Shown here piece after piece: positions 34,130 through 45,988 of a stretch of DNA of 64,000 bases (within the stretch, counting starts at the first letter, position 1; each line of letters starts with the position of its first letter). Below the pieces are notes generated by a model. The model was not told the DNA's origin, made no database searches, and saw only the letters and a list, made by a program, of their open reading frames with translations. The position numbers and the translations under genes were made by a program. This stretch comes from Marasmius tenuissimus (Eukaryota > Basidiomycota > Agaricomycetes > Agaricales > Marasmiaceae): NCBI GenBank assembly GCA_029532415.1, contig JAQOTA010000047.1, forward strand, positions 2,480,001-2,544,000, given 5' to 3'.

Positions 34130-35418
34130 TGCGAAGGGGGTGAAGTTAGAGGGTTTCAAAGGTGGGGCTTGAGGAAGAAGCGTGGGTCGAGATGGCTTGA
34201 CTCATATATGAGGGTCGAAAAGCGCCTGCACAGACCACCCCGCATCGAGCCCTGCCGCGATTGACTCGATACATTCATTGACGAGCGCTTTCGAGCGACA
34301 CGCTCAGACTGAAGACGACTCTCCCGCGCGCACTGTGAGAGATTGAGGTGTAAATTTAGCAGAATCCACAGCAAAAAGATGGGGAACCGTACGCCATGGC
34401 CCACATTCGAGTTTCAATAACCCAATTAGAGACATTACTATCCAGGGCGTTACCGCTCATCACATTCGAGACTTGAAGTCCAATACAAATGCATGTCAGC
34501 TGCACCGTCAACGTTTGAGCTCCAGAATAGATATCGTGCCTCGTTTCCGCAACTTGTGGAGACCATGGGTGATTGAATAGCCGCCCAACATTCTTGCCAA
34601 GTAATGTCTGGATAGATAGGCTTCAGCTCGCGAGATTTTGATGCTATGGAAAGCGTAGGAAGACGTACAATTCAATGGCATTCCCTATCCTGCGAGATTG
34701 CAGTCCCTACTAGTCTTCCACTAGGAAGCGACTTGACAAGCGTAACAAGTTTCTGCCGTGTCGAAGAACTTGGTAAGATTCAAATCCTAACAAGATTAGA
34801 CAGCAATGACAAGCGGTCGTGCGCCAACATGGCTGGTGACCTCAAACCTGAATCCTGAGATGTACGAGAAGTGGACGAGTAAGATGCGTTCCAAACCTGG
34901 TGCATGGACAGACAAACTGTGAGTGTACTAGAGAATGAATGGTGTTCGTGAACAATGGCTCGGTATTGGAAAGGAATGATATCGCAGACGACATTGTTAC
35001 AAGCTCGTATAGGTTAGCCTAAGCTGACGCTGGGAAGTTCAGCGGGTGCCTGAAGGGGATGCACGACAATGAGCAATCAACCCTTCTTCGTCTCCTCTGG
35101 ATATGGGTATCTGCGACAGCCGGGTTCGGTCAACGTGGGTCACAGAGCATCTCGACAGGCGCTTACCGAGTCCCGAGATAACCGAATTCCCATAGTGAGG
35201 TGTCCGCTGCAAGTCCCCTGTGGGTCCCATCATGTCATAAGGCCTCCTTCTAATATTCCCTTCTGTGGCCCGTCCTCCCATCTCTGAGTCAATCGCCCAT
35301 TCGCGTCCGATCTCCAAAGACCTATTTCAAGGTCTACCCCATATTCCCAGTCAGGAAAGCGAACATTCACAGCCTCCACCAATACAATTACAGAGGAAGT
35401 CCCTCGACCTGCCGCCAG
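34130..35418. other. upstream flank of AAA copy 2 and gene-free sequence
   Basis: The first 370 bases are the duplicated promoter flank. Beyond about 34500 the similarity ends, and there are only short frames without support. Nothing else seen. Confidence 0.5.
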
Positions 35419-36131
35419 TCATCTTGAAAGCTCAATATCCTTATAGAGTTTCTCCATGTGCTCGAGTGCCGATGTCCCATGAAGCCGGAGCCGTGCAATC
35501 CTGAATACTACGGCCGCTTTTGCCTTCAACCACTCTGTATTCGCAATGGATCAATCGTGAGAATATGGGCAGGTAGCGCAGAGAGAACGTACCTTCGTCA
35601 GTGAGTGGAGTTTCATTTGCCACGTCGGGGAGGTGGCGAACGTGATTGTACTCTCGTTCTGTGTACCCCATATCAAGCATACGGCGTTTGATTCTGCAAA
35701 CGTAACGTTAGCTATAGATTGGTTATGAGAAAGGCAAAACTGGTCGACATACGCCTCTCGCCTGGTTTCCACGGTCGTTCCTGTCTTAGTTTCCGGCTGC
35801 GGGACCTACAATAGTTCAGCAGATGCCACATTGAGGGTTAGTTCGACAAACCTCAGACGAAGTGTCATTGCGGGCGCTGGGTGGCGGGCTTCCACTCGGA
35901 GGTCGCCGATTCACTGAAAAATTGAAATCAGTAAAGGCCTCTCAGAGCTAGGCAGTCTTACGACGGACCTTTGTAGGCTCCCCGGATCCTTCGTTGTCGA
36001 TGGATGGCTCCACAGATATCCCTACTTCGCTCGTTTGTTTGCATTGCTTGAGAATACCTGCTGGGGAAACGCCCAGGAGTGACCAGGTACGGGCCGGTGA
36101 TTATGCGTCGAGAGTGTCTTGTGGGTGCCAT
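35419..36131 (-). CDS. small hypothetical protein with the tail domain of an F-box family
   Basis: Exons complement 36131-35969, 35913-35852, 35805-35753, 35693-35593 and 35534-35419 give 164 residues with consistent phases. The N-terminal half is basic and disordered (MAPTRHSRRIITGPYLVTPG). The C-terminal half reads RREAIKRRMLDMGYTEREYN, then NETPLTDEEWLKAKAAVVFR. The same tail order (RRAARTRLSQMGYTWKDF, then PLTDEEWQD) occurs near the C-terminus of the F-box protein at 45989-47838. That module is common in agaricomycete F-box proteins. Here the F-box itself is absent, so this may be a stand-alone version or a remnant. Function unknown. Confidence 0.6.
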
Positions 36132-36779
36132 TTCGAGTACAAGGAGTATGATTAACGTTCGAGGTAAGGGTGGGGTGATAAAGGCCACAGAAAGCTGTTC
36201 AACCGGTTGGTCGGACTGAACTATCTCGTATAGCCCGAAACACCGCTCAGCAAATTACCCGCTTTGCCGAGCCGGCGTGGGTAATTTGAAGGTTAACTGC
36301 TACGACGGACGGTGAACGTCTGAACACGAGGGGAAATACGCAGCAAATGTGGACGTACGCAGTTCCCGCTGCAAAGTCCGCAGCACTCCTTCCTCTCGGT
36401 TAACGGTGCTTTCGGAAGTCGGGAAAAATAAGAGGCTTTTGGTTCGCAGCCTCAGATATAAGCTGTGCCCCACGGTGAGGAACAAGGGAAGAATTAACCG
36501 AAAGGGCACACTTCAATGGTTCTCATGAGCACATAATAAGGGTAGTTGGAATGTTCCTTACATTCCGATGAGATAGCAGGATTACTGGATACATAGTGTA
36601 ATAATTTCCGCTTTCCAATCATGTATCTGGATAGGGTAGAGCTAATCAGTTGAGTGCGACACGAAGGAGACGGGGACCACATACCTTTATTATATTAGGT
36701 TGAATGAATGACACCTGAAATCGTCTCTCCCTTTGACGTTGAGAGGCACCAGGCACCCCATTGTCGTCAACGGACAATT
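36132..36779. other. intergenic region
   Basis: There are short minus-strand frames near 36300-36680 with scattered hydrophobic residues, without start or splice support. No gene seen. Confidence 0.45.
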
Positions 36780-37629
36780 CTAGTCTCTCCTTGGGTTAGG
36801 TAACAGAGCCCCCATCTCCATACTCTCAATTTCCTCGTCTTCCTCCTCGTCTTCCTCCTCGCCGTCGACAGGACGCTGCTCCGTCGTTGCAACGCTCAAT
36901 CCCTCCCGCATCTCTCTCTTCACGCAAAGCTGTTCGCCCACGATGACCATGATGGCCGCACCTGCGATGGTCACGACATAGAAGAACAGTGACGTAGGGA
37001 CTGATGTCGAATAATAGGTCGTCAAGACCAGATGGTTGAACAGCAGGGTAAACGAGAAGTCCAATATCATGCGAGGCCTCCGGATGAGTGTATAAAGAGG
37101 AATTAGGCTACACGCTCCGGTCAGTCTCCACCCAATAAAACGAATTAAAAAGCACGTACTCGACGCAGCATGCTGCCATCCAGCCAAACGCGATAATCCA
37201 TCCTCTTCTAGAGTCTACTCCTCCTTCGTTATTTGCCTTCATCCTCAGCAAATCTTCTCTCCAGGTGAATCCGACAATCTTCCCTCCGCTCCAGGCCCAC
37301 GAGTACAAGTAGGACCGCCATGTCTCTGCGTCATATATCCCGCGTACAGTAGGTCTGCCAGCCATTTCGCGCCAATCCATAATCATTCCGACGTTGGAAG
37401 GACCTCCTTCATATGTCAGAGAGACCGGTTCGGCGAAGAGGTTGAGCATAGGAGGAACCAGCAGACATAGCGTCAGGTAATGCAATGTTTGCAGCGAAAC
37501 TATCTATACCAAGTGAGCATGTCAGCCAAAAGTTCAAAAGATCGATTCTTATAGGAACCTTGCCTGAGAAATAAGCAGTACTGGATCCCAGTTCGTACTC
37601 GCGACCGATTTCGTGGCATGTCGTGCCAT
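36780..37629 (-). CDS. SYS1: Golgi membrane protein SYS1
   Basis: Exons complement 37629-37564, 37503-37160 and 37107-36780 give 245 residues. The N-terminus NWDPVLLISQIVSLQTLHY matches the conserved WDPxLIxxQI start of Sys1. Later there are RRPRMILDFSFTLLFNHLVL and IVGEQLCVKREMRE, the conserved GExLCxxxEL end of the fourth membrane segment. An acidic tail follows. SYS1 recruits the Arl3/ARFRP1 GTPase to the trans-Golgi. Intron 1 begins GCAAGG, so it is a GC-AG intron. The acceptor ATAG and frame fit only with that donor. A longer N-terminus starting at 37695 (MRPNPSG) is possible in the same frame. An insertion of about 50 residues between helices 1 and 2 is longer than in yeast or human SYS1. 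Confidence 0.88.
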
Positions 37630-37934
37630 AGGGTCTAGAGTGGTGGTGGTGGTGATTGAACAAGCCGTTCCGCATCCGCTGGGGTTAGGTCTCATCCGAC
37701 CGTGGGACTGCAACATGAAAGTCACGTTGCTCCCGACACGCCTTGACCGTGACGCGCTTTCAAAACACTTGGTGATCACATGGGGTATACACTCTCAAAA
37801 CTTCAACTTCATTCTTCGCCATTTCCTATCAAAATACCCGAGCCTGAGTAGGAAACCAGTTTACTTATCGAAGTTCGAAGGTAAAATTCTCTGTAGTACA
37901 CAACTGGAATCAACCCTGCTGTTCCTTCCTCTCC

Positions 37935-38764
37935 CTAGCGTGCATCCTCGTACACCGGAGGCATCTCCACAACGCTCTGATCGCTTTCTCTCGGCGGTCT
38001 CCAGCCACTATCGGCGTGTATATAGGTTCTGGACCTCTGTGTGGAAGCTGATATCGGGGTATTAAAATCCGGTTGTCGCCGTTTCGAGTATCCGAGGTCA
38101 TAAGGCGAGGGATCTTCCCGTGAACGAGACTCCGGACTTGTCGCTTGAGCTACAATGGGCAATATTGCGTTCGTATTCACCATCAACGTAGGTCGATGTG
38201 ATTGGCTCCTTTCCCCTGCTTCACCCTGTGATTTGGCAGAAATCCGATTAGATTGGTGTACGTGGTATGGTGTCAATAATGGTTCTTTTTTCTTGTTTCG
38301 GCGCTTCCGCCAAAGTAGGAGAAGAAGAATCAGGATCGGAAGAACGAGAACGCCTCCGACAATACCCCCTACGAGTGCTGGTCTATTTGAACTACTTGAA
38401 GCGGCGGCGACATCGGTAGCGGTAGGAACGGAGGTTGGTGAAGTCGTATGTGTGGCTGTAAACGAAGGGTCGTGCTGAGAAGTAGGTTTAACGAATGTTT
38501 TGGAGTCGGTGTTGGTGGGACTGGTAGATGATTGCGTTCTCCTCAATCAATCGTATGCCATCAGGTTGTGGTTGCTACGATCTAGATGCGAACACTCACG
38601 CTGTAGGTACTGCTTCACTTCCAATTGTGGTGGTAGCAGTTATGGTCTGAACCACCGTTGAGCCCGGCCACCCGTGGGCCCATGGTGGTGTCCCAGAGAA
38701 CCTTGACGGATCCCAAGTTCCCCCTGCCCAAGGTGGTTGCCGAGCTTCAAGGTGTTTGAATAGT
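37935..38764 (-). CDS. single-pass membrane protein with Ser/Thr-rich ectodomain, 5' end unresolved
   Basis: Two exons are clear, complement 38764-38600 and 38541-37935. The ectodomain reads TWDPSRFSGTPPWAHGWPG, then a Thr/Ser-rich stretch, then one membrane helix ALVGGIVGGVLVLPILILLL, a basic stop-transfer RKRRNKKK, and a disordered tail of about 120 residues ending VEMPPVYEDAR. The C-terminal PPxY motif is a typical WW-domain ligand, as used by Rsp5-type ubiquitin ligases. The exon with the signal peptide is not identified. A donor near 39025 (GGATCGGCG followed by GTGAGT on the minus strand) is a candidate. Such SKG6/Mid2-like proteins are frequent in mushrooms. Function unknown. Confidence 0.7.
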
Positions 38765-40179
38765 CTGAAGTGTGAAGGAGTAAGTCGAGTGTGATATTAT
38801 CAACTCCGCAAGATCTGAACGAACGTTGTCAGCGCACCCGAGCCTTCAACTATTAGTTTTCCGCTCCTTGTATTCGAGGTTTCTTCACCCCCTTCAAAAC
38901 CCCTCCCGATGGCCAAGGCCGCGACCGCACTCCAAGACACGTGAAGACAAAGAACGAGTATCCACCTTTGCAGCTTCCAGTCAGAAAGGAGTAGGCAACA
39001 TCGTGGAACTTCCTAGTTACTCACCGCCGATCCATACAACCTCTACCAGGGGAGAAGGGGGATGAGGGAGGGGAGAAAAGGAGACCAAGGTCGAGATGTT
39101 CAGAAATAAATGGACGACAGCGTCCTCAACAATGAAACCCTTCACACCCCGGTCTGTGTCCTATAAGTACAAGTCTCTCCAACGTTCCCTGGCGAATCAT
39201 CACATTCTTCCCGGGGTGTCTGTTAATCATGAAACCCGGTTCCTTGGAGTCTTGACAATGATTGATTGGACGGATATACGGACTTGTGGTTAGTAAGGAC
39301 GATATCGTCCTCAACAAGGATTTGCGTGCCAATCAATTGTCGGGATAGAATCTTGTGAGGGAGGGGGAACGTCGCTGTTTCCACGACATAGATATTTAGG
39401 ACACTACTAACGAAAGGTGAAGTACCCTAGCCTCACGGCCAGCGCCACCCACAGTTCAACCGCAAATGGGTACAGGGTCGCAGGCAGGACATCACAAGCT
39501 GCCTTTTAGAGCCATTTAGCCGTTTCTCGGTGGCGATTTCCGATCACGTTATGGGACGTTCTTTGACCTTCAGAGGAAAACCGAAGCGTAATCGGCAGAG
39601 GAGTCACCGTCAATTCCTTGGTGACTACAGTGGCGTTTTGAGGCTATGAAATGCTCGTTTGTTCCACATATCGAATATTGAGTGACTTTTGTGTACTGAA
39701 AAGATTGTGGCGCACATGGATAAAACAAGCAAATTTTCCGGTATATACGGGAGACCATTATGTGGGTCCGGACAGATGAGGACGAAGAGTCTTTGAAGAT
39801 TCTGCTGCCGATGCACTGATGGACGTAACAGAGCAAGCTGGCAGCTCCGAGCGGCGAGCCCCTCACACAAGCTCGGCCGGGTCGATCATGCCTAAATCAC
39901 AGGCGCTCGGACCGCCCCTCCGACGGGGAATTCCGAAAGCATCTCATGCAAGCGCCCACATATATACCTCACTTTCATCCCATTCCTTTCACAACGACTC
40001 GACAACGAGGTGTTCGAAAGTTCATCTCCCGTTTCCAAGGCAACGTTCCGCCACTTCGAGTTGAGACACCGAGTGCCACACATTTCGTGTGCCTGTAACT
40101 CCCGCCTTGGCCTCTCACGAGATTGAATTCCAACAGGCTCATCAGAATACTTACAAACATGTACAGGTACAATAAACGG
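38765..40179. other. upstream region, no complete gene
   Basis: May contain the first exon of the membrane protein gene near 39030. From 39100 to 40150 there are only short frames on both strands. Nothing else seen. Confidence 0.4.
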
Positions 40180-41772
40180 TCAAAGCGTGGAAGGAGACTT
40201 GAAGACGATATCGTCTCCAGAGTCTCGACGGAAGTTCTGGCCTTCCAGGTCTTCGGTGTGCGGTGAGGGGGGACTTGTTGATTTGTCCGTGGTATCGGAT
40301 TGAGTGAAAGTCGTCATCTATGTAGTACGAAGAACCAGAGGTCAGAGTCATCGGGATAGCCTTGAAGGAAGTGCTTTTACATACCTCGACGCGAACTCCA
40401 CCGGTACTACTGACCCTACTATGGACGGGCGGTTTGGTGGGCGGTAGAGAGGCCGAGCTTGCCAAAGAAAAGGAAAGGGATAGTGAATTAGAATTTCGAG
40501 CCCGACCCAGTCGCCTCACATAGGAGACTTACAATATTTGCGGGGCGCCAGTAAGGTATGTGTTCAAACGACGAACGACGCGGCCAGCAGCCATGGTGGC
40601 AAAAGTAGTTGCCGGTACGCTGAAGCTAAGTGAGAACGGGGAATACCGCTTGGATAGAGGAACTTACTCCGCAATCAGTGACATGACAGGGTTAAGTGCC
40701 AGTATTGAGAAGATCTGAGCAAAGTCTCGGTAAGACCCTGAACCTCTTCAATATAATATTCCATACCACAGCAATAAGGTTCCCGAGGAATCTATGTGTG
40801 GGAGGAAGAAGTCAGGGTAACCCCAGACTGAAACATGACAGCACTCACGCCACGGCGAAGTACGCTAAACCGTCCTGGAATATGAGCCTGATGAGACCGC
40901 TGCGGCGAGAATCTCGGTAATTTATGTATGTCTTGTACGCCGTCAACACCAGAATCACGAAGTCGACTACCACGGTCACGATGTACATGGCAGCGAAGAC
41001 TCTTGACTCGACCGAAACAGTCACACACCCGGTGCCCTCGACATAAGCACCTTTTGTGTTGGTCATAGATCTTATAATGATTGCGAATTGTCCCGCAAGA
41101 AGGATCGATAGGCCCGCGATGACCATTTTGTTGTTTCCCCACACCGCCATCCTTTGAAATGAGACGCTTGAGCTCGACACACAAATAAAGAAAATGGTCG
41201 ACGTACGTGCGGATGGCTAAATTCACACTTGCTACACCGAGGGCAGAGTTCCCGAGAATAAGTAGAGCCTGATACAACGCTTGGCAATTGATTGGGCTTC
41301 GTGCGTTGAGTTTAGAAGCGAAAAGGACTTTGTGATCCAGGAATGGAATGACTCACTGTCGTATATCCAGCGCGACCACAAACCCAATCAGCCCAATCAA
41401 CATGGCATATCGACCATAGAAGTAGAAGAACTGATGCTAAAGCCTTAGTTTTTGCATTACGGCGCACTCGCTACCGAACTCACCAGAGGCCAACGAAATT
41501 TTTTCCGACCCGTTATAAATGCCCAATCAAAGTTCAAGCTGACCATCCATTCCCATCTTCAAATAGCGTCAATGATCATCAGAGGTGGACTAAGGAGCTC
41601 CATCACGTACGCGTAAATTCCCAGGAGCGCATGAAGAAATCGGTCAAATGCTACTGTTGAAAGGGAATCCAACAGTCGTAAGAGGTCGTAAGTACGCTCT
41701 CCGCTTCGTAGTTCCATGAAACTCACATCCGTTCGCTGCCACTGTTTCCGGGGCTTGCCAATCGATACCCAT
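40180..41772 (-). CDS. seven-helix membrane protein, DUF6533-like family
   Basis: About ten exons. The first ones are complement 41772-41727, 41653-41611, 41556-41484, 41436-41357, 41296-41207 and 41151-40849; the stop is at 40180. The protein starts MGIDWQAPETVAANG and continues LAFDRFLHALLGIYAWEWMV, then NFDWAFITGRKKFRWP, FFYFYGRYAMLIGLIGFVVA, and RHPINCQALYQALLILGNSA. Later there are TMAVWGNNKMVIAGLSILLA, FAAMYIVTVVVDFVILVL, LIFQDGLAYFAVA, NPVMSLIADVPATT and a disordered Ser/Thr-rich tail. The WEW, NFDWxFxTGRRxFRWP and NCQALY blocks are hallmarks of a large agaricomycete membrane-protein family of unknown function. The start was chosen because it alone keeps all splice phases. Confidence 0.85.
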
Positions 41773-42902
41773 CGAGATAACCGGTGCGAGAGTTTGGGGG
41801 ATCGGTTAGAGGGGGGTAGCGACGACACTGGACGAAGCTTATGTAGCTGATATGAGATCCTTCATATTATAATAGGGGATCGAAAGTGGCAGCCAAAATG
41901 CCTATTGAGATCTAAACCGTATACGGTGACCTTGGGAATTACGGCGTTTGAGATAGAAGGCAATTTTCGGACCCTGTATAAGCTCCTACAACGTCGTGAT
42001 CGGTACATACCGCCGGGAACCTGAAATTCCGGTATGCTGGACTTGTTGGCGATACAGTACTTAGTTATGGAACGATGATATGGTCCTTTCCAGTGATAAT
42101 TGATGAGGAAGATGACAAGGAAACGGGAGTAATAATGGTAGGGTCATGGACATCGTGAGAGTTCCCGAGTCGATCGCGATTGGGCCGCGTGCCGAGCCGT
42201 GGAGAATGCTAGGGAATGAAAAGAAGTCGTTGAGCTCGGGTCTGCTTGCACTTCCTTTGAACTCATTCATCGGACCAACGTTCAAAGACCGTCGTGGGCG
42301 GGCGGGCGGGCAAATTATCACGAAACTCAACTATTCTGCGGGCATGTACAAGAATTGGTTATTGTACCCCCCCATCGAGCGAAGTCGATTCAGACACCAG
42401 GTCAAATTAACCTAGTCCATCTCGGAAAGCCAGTGAGAAGAGAACTCTTTATACTTTTGAGCCAGCAATAAAACCGCCCGTCCCGGTCTGTACAGCTGAT
42501 ACGAGCTTCGTAGCAACCGAGGCGTACCGGAGACCCGTTGCTTGTCGCTACCTTATATTTCAAACTCACCGCCTGTAATTAAGAAGCTGCGAGCTGACAG
42601 AGTGACCTCACAAGCTTGCAAATCAATATAATGATCAATATACTATAATGTACTTATGTACATGCCAGTCTACCACTCTCGGAGGAAACCGAGAACTGTC
42701 CTGTTCTCAGCAGCGGCACTTAGTACGCCTTCAAAATGTTTAAGCATGACTATCGCGGGACCTCAATTGAAAAACTGTAACTCACAGAACCGAGAATCAC
42801 TATCCGAGGAGTAGGTAAGGATGGAGCAGAAGGCTTGGACAGTGGACGACAGCAACAACTCGCAACGGGATATGTATCAACTGCCAGCCTACTAGTCATC
42901 TA
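41773..42902. other. intergenic region
   Basis: Only short unsupported frames. No gene seen before the tRNA at 42903. Confidence 0.5.
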
Positions 42903-42992
42903 CCGACCTTAGCTCAGTTGGAAGAGCACAAGACTGTAATTGGTTGCCACTTGTTGATCTTGGGGTCGCCTGTTCGAACCAGGCAGGTCGGA
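42903..42992 (+). tRNA. tRNA-Tyr (GTA) with 17-nt intron
   Basis: The acceptor CCGACCT pairs with AGGTCGG, with discriminator A. D-arm GCTCAGTTGGAAGAGC. The anticodon stem CAAGA/TCTTG encloses CT-GTA-A, then a 17-nt intron (42940-42956), then A. T-arm GCCTG-TTCGAAC-CAGGC. The intron follows the base 3' to the anticodon, as usual for nuclear tRNA-Tyr. Confidence 0.93.
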
Positions 42993-45988
42993 ATAAAATG
43001 AGTGTATCAAACGAGACAACTTTTTGCCCTCTGTCGGTAGCAGGGCCACGATACATACAGTAGCTCACCCACCATTGTTGCGCCCAATCACTCTAACTAA
43101 TTTACGGACATTTATCTTTGCATGAATCTGATTTCAACTTCATCACCAAGGAGGCACGCATAGCGATAGAATCGACTGAACAGGGTCCTTTGACTCGTAC
43201 TTGAGAAGAGGGTGGGCATATAAAATTGAATTGAGAAGCATATCTAATCGTCAAAGGAAAGCATGGGGAACGAAACGTGGGGAGGCATAGTCAAGACAAA
43301 AACTGGAAGAGAAGAGAAGAAACAAGTATCAAAGTTCGGGATGGATACAATTTTAGGCAGTCGTAAGGCGTGTATTAACCTCCAGGGCCAACGACATCGA
43401 GACAGCGAGCAAGGACGGCAAAATCCAAGTGCGAAGCACGCGGGAGATGTGACCTCGCATTAGGAAGGGAACGAGGCTGAAGACAGGGGGTATATATTCG
43501 TTTGTCAAGATCTGCCTCAGGGAGGTGAGCGCATAGACTGTGATGGTCCAGGGAAGCACCGATAGGAGGTTGGTGCTGGGGAGCTAGTGGGTATTTTGTG
43601 GCCGATGGAAGGGTAATGCAGGTGAGATGCGCTGTGAGTGCGGATTCACCGCGAACCCGCTTGAATCCCCATAGACGAGAGGTCAAAGAGTCAGGGGATA
43701 TACGGGGAAGACATGTCTTCAAATCATAGCGCAGAGCATAACAGCGTACGCCTATGATGTATACGGGAGAGTTGGGTCTATGAGAGAGTGGACGAAGCGT
43801 GTGATGTCCGAAAACCGTGGAAGGAGGGGGCTAAAGGGATGCGCGGTCTAGCTCGCCACCCCATAAAAGAGAGGATCACGGCCTCAAGCCGCCTGTTCAG
43901 TCTGTAAGGGCTGGTTCAGGTAACGAATAGCGACCAGAAACGAAAGTCGACGCACCCAGAGCCTCTTCGTATGAGCGTGGGTATAGACGGGGTTAATGTG
44001 AGAACACTTTCACCTCGATTGAGATGATGGGTATTCAGTCCCCGATCGTCAGATGCATGAACTAAGAAAAAAGTTAGGAGTTTATTCACTTCGGATAAAA
44101 GCAAAGGGACGGACCGACGGGATTGGTGTTCCAAGATGGTCGCGAAACACCCGAGAAAGGTTCTATGATCCGTAATGATAGCAGAGATCGATGAAGAGAA
44201 ACAACAATTCGGGGAGACAGGGAAAAGAGAGGGAAAAGAGAGGGAAAACTGAATAACAATACAAATGGTCGAGAGTAGAAGATGTTGCGAAGGAGAATAA
44301 AGATAGTGGTGAATAGATGGAAGCTTTGATGGACGTAAGCGAAGAAATGAAGAACTGCAAGGAAATATAAGTTACATGCCAAGGATGAATACGAAAGATT
44401 GATGAATGCGGGGTATGAGAAGGGATATGATGATGATGCCGAAAGATACGAAACGTTGTGAAGGAAACCGAATGAAGTCCGATCAAACGTGAATAAACTA
44501 ATGAGGAAGACCGAAAGAAAAGACGAAGAGACGAGAAGCGAGAGAAAGGAGAATAGATTAGGAGGGAGAAAGAATAAATTAACAGAGAGAAAGAGATAGA
44601 AGGGGGATGAGGGATGGAATCGATAACCTGGAGACGCATGCCTTTTGTACTGGTTCGCGTAGGAACACGGGGCGATCGTTCCATAAAACTGGTCCACTCG
44701 AGGCGCCGTCAGGAGTCTAACCTGGGAGCAACGTGTAAGACGCATGCTGAGGGTCGTATTATACGGGGCTGAAATGGAGCCTGCGTCAGTAGACGTTTTC
44801 TTCGAATGCTATTATCAACGTTAGGCCTAGAGCGTACGAGCTTCGTACCTTACCCACAAGACAGAAGTTAATGACCCTCTAGGATTCAGGTAAAGCATAA
44901 GAGACAGGCGACGGGTGCACGCGCGTCGAAGGCAATGACTCGAGCAGAAGTACGTATTCTGGACTTCGGTGCATTGTCGAAACGAGGTAAAAACACTGAC
45001 TTTCGAAGGACACAAGGCGCTGGAGCGGGATAAGTATAGCCAACGAGTGACAGCAACTCTGGAAAGCGGAGAACGCCATCCACACGGGGTTTCCAGCAGG
45101 TTTCCAGCATGCAAGGAGTGATCCTCGGGACTCGAAAATCCCCGCGGCGAGCAAGGTGATGAGATGGAATTCCCAAGATAAACCTTTGAGAAATTTTCTA
45201 TAAATAATGGATACTATGCATCTCGAATTCACTCTTACCGAGTGCTGCCACTTCGAAAATCCTCCTCGGCCTTTTCCACCAGGACCCCTTAAATCTGACT
45301 CTTCCACGACTGATTAACGCTGGAGCGGGTAGACACCATAGTGAACCTCTTGTTGAGTACAAATCCACATTAGATTAGTCTCAATGTCCGCAGTCTTGAC
45401 GAGTTCCTTTCTGACTTTAAGCAGGCTTTAGATTTGTATCATGGTCTTCTTCGAGCTTTGGGGTTTGAAGTGTAGTGCTGAGGAAGCCAGTGAGTATATT
45501 TGAGCCCCAACTGGGCGTTGCTCTGTCTGTCCAGTGATGAGGGGCGTTTCACCAAGACTGCAGTCTGCTGCCTCGGCCCCGGTCAAGTGACAGAGTATAG
45601 GATTTGTAGCATCGCGGTCGATGAACCTGAAGTTGAGTTACCCAGTTGAAAGGCGGAGCTGCACAGACGACCCAAAAACAACTAAACGAGGATCGTTGTG
45701 AGAGAAAGTGGACAAGAGCGAAAATCAACCGCAGGCCGCGGAGACAAGAATCACGCTGTGACTGAGCGTTACCATCATGGCGTCACAGCTTCGGATATTC
45801 GGAAATTGAGACCGGCTATTGGGTGGGGGAACACATAATTGGTTGATACAAAGTACATACTGTAACGTACATGCATACTCAGAAGTACATGGGATTTCGT
45901 GTATAACATAGCTATCGAAACATATAAAATCATAATCATCGTAAATTTCTTGCTTTCATCTTGTCTCCTTCAACGTATTCGAGCCTAC
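42993..45988. other. 3-kb gene-poor region with a polypurine tract
   Basis: About 44160-44600 is strongly purine-rich on the plus strand, with many GAGAGGGAAAA, GAAAGA and AGGAGG words. It gives artificial Ser/Phe/Leu-rich frames on the minus strand (219 and 173 codons). No supported gene was found in the whole stretch, although a weakly conserved or non-coding gene cannot be excluded. Confidence 0.5.

Noticed and set aside
44086..44745. 219- and 173-codon minus-strand frames
   Set aside because: They arise from the polypurine plus strand, giving Ser/Phe/Leu-rich translations without signal, start context or introns.
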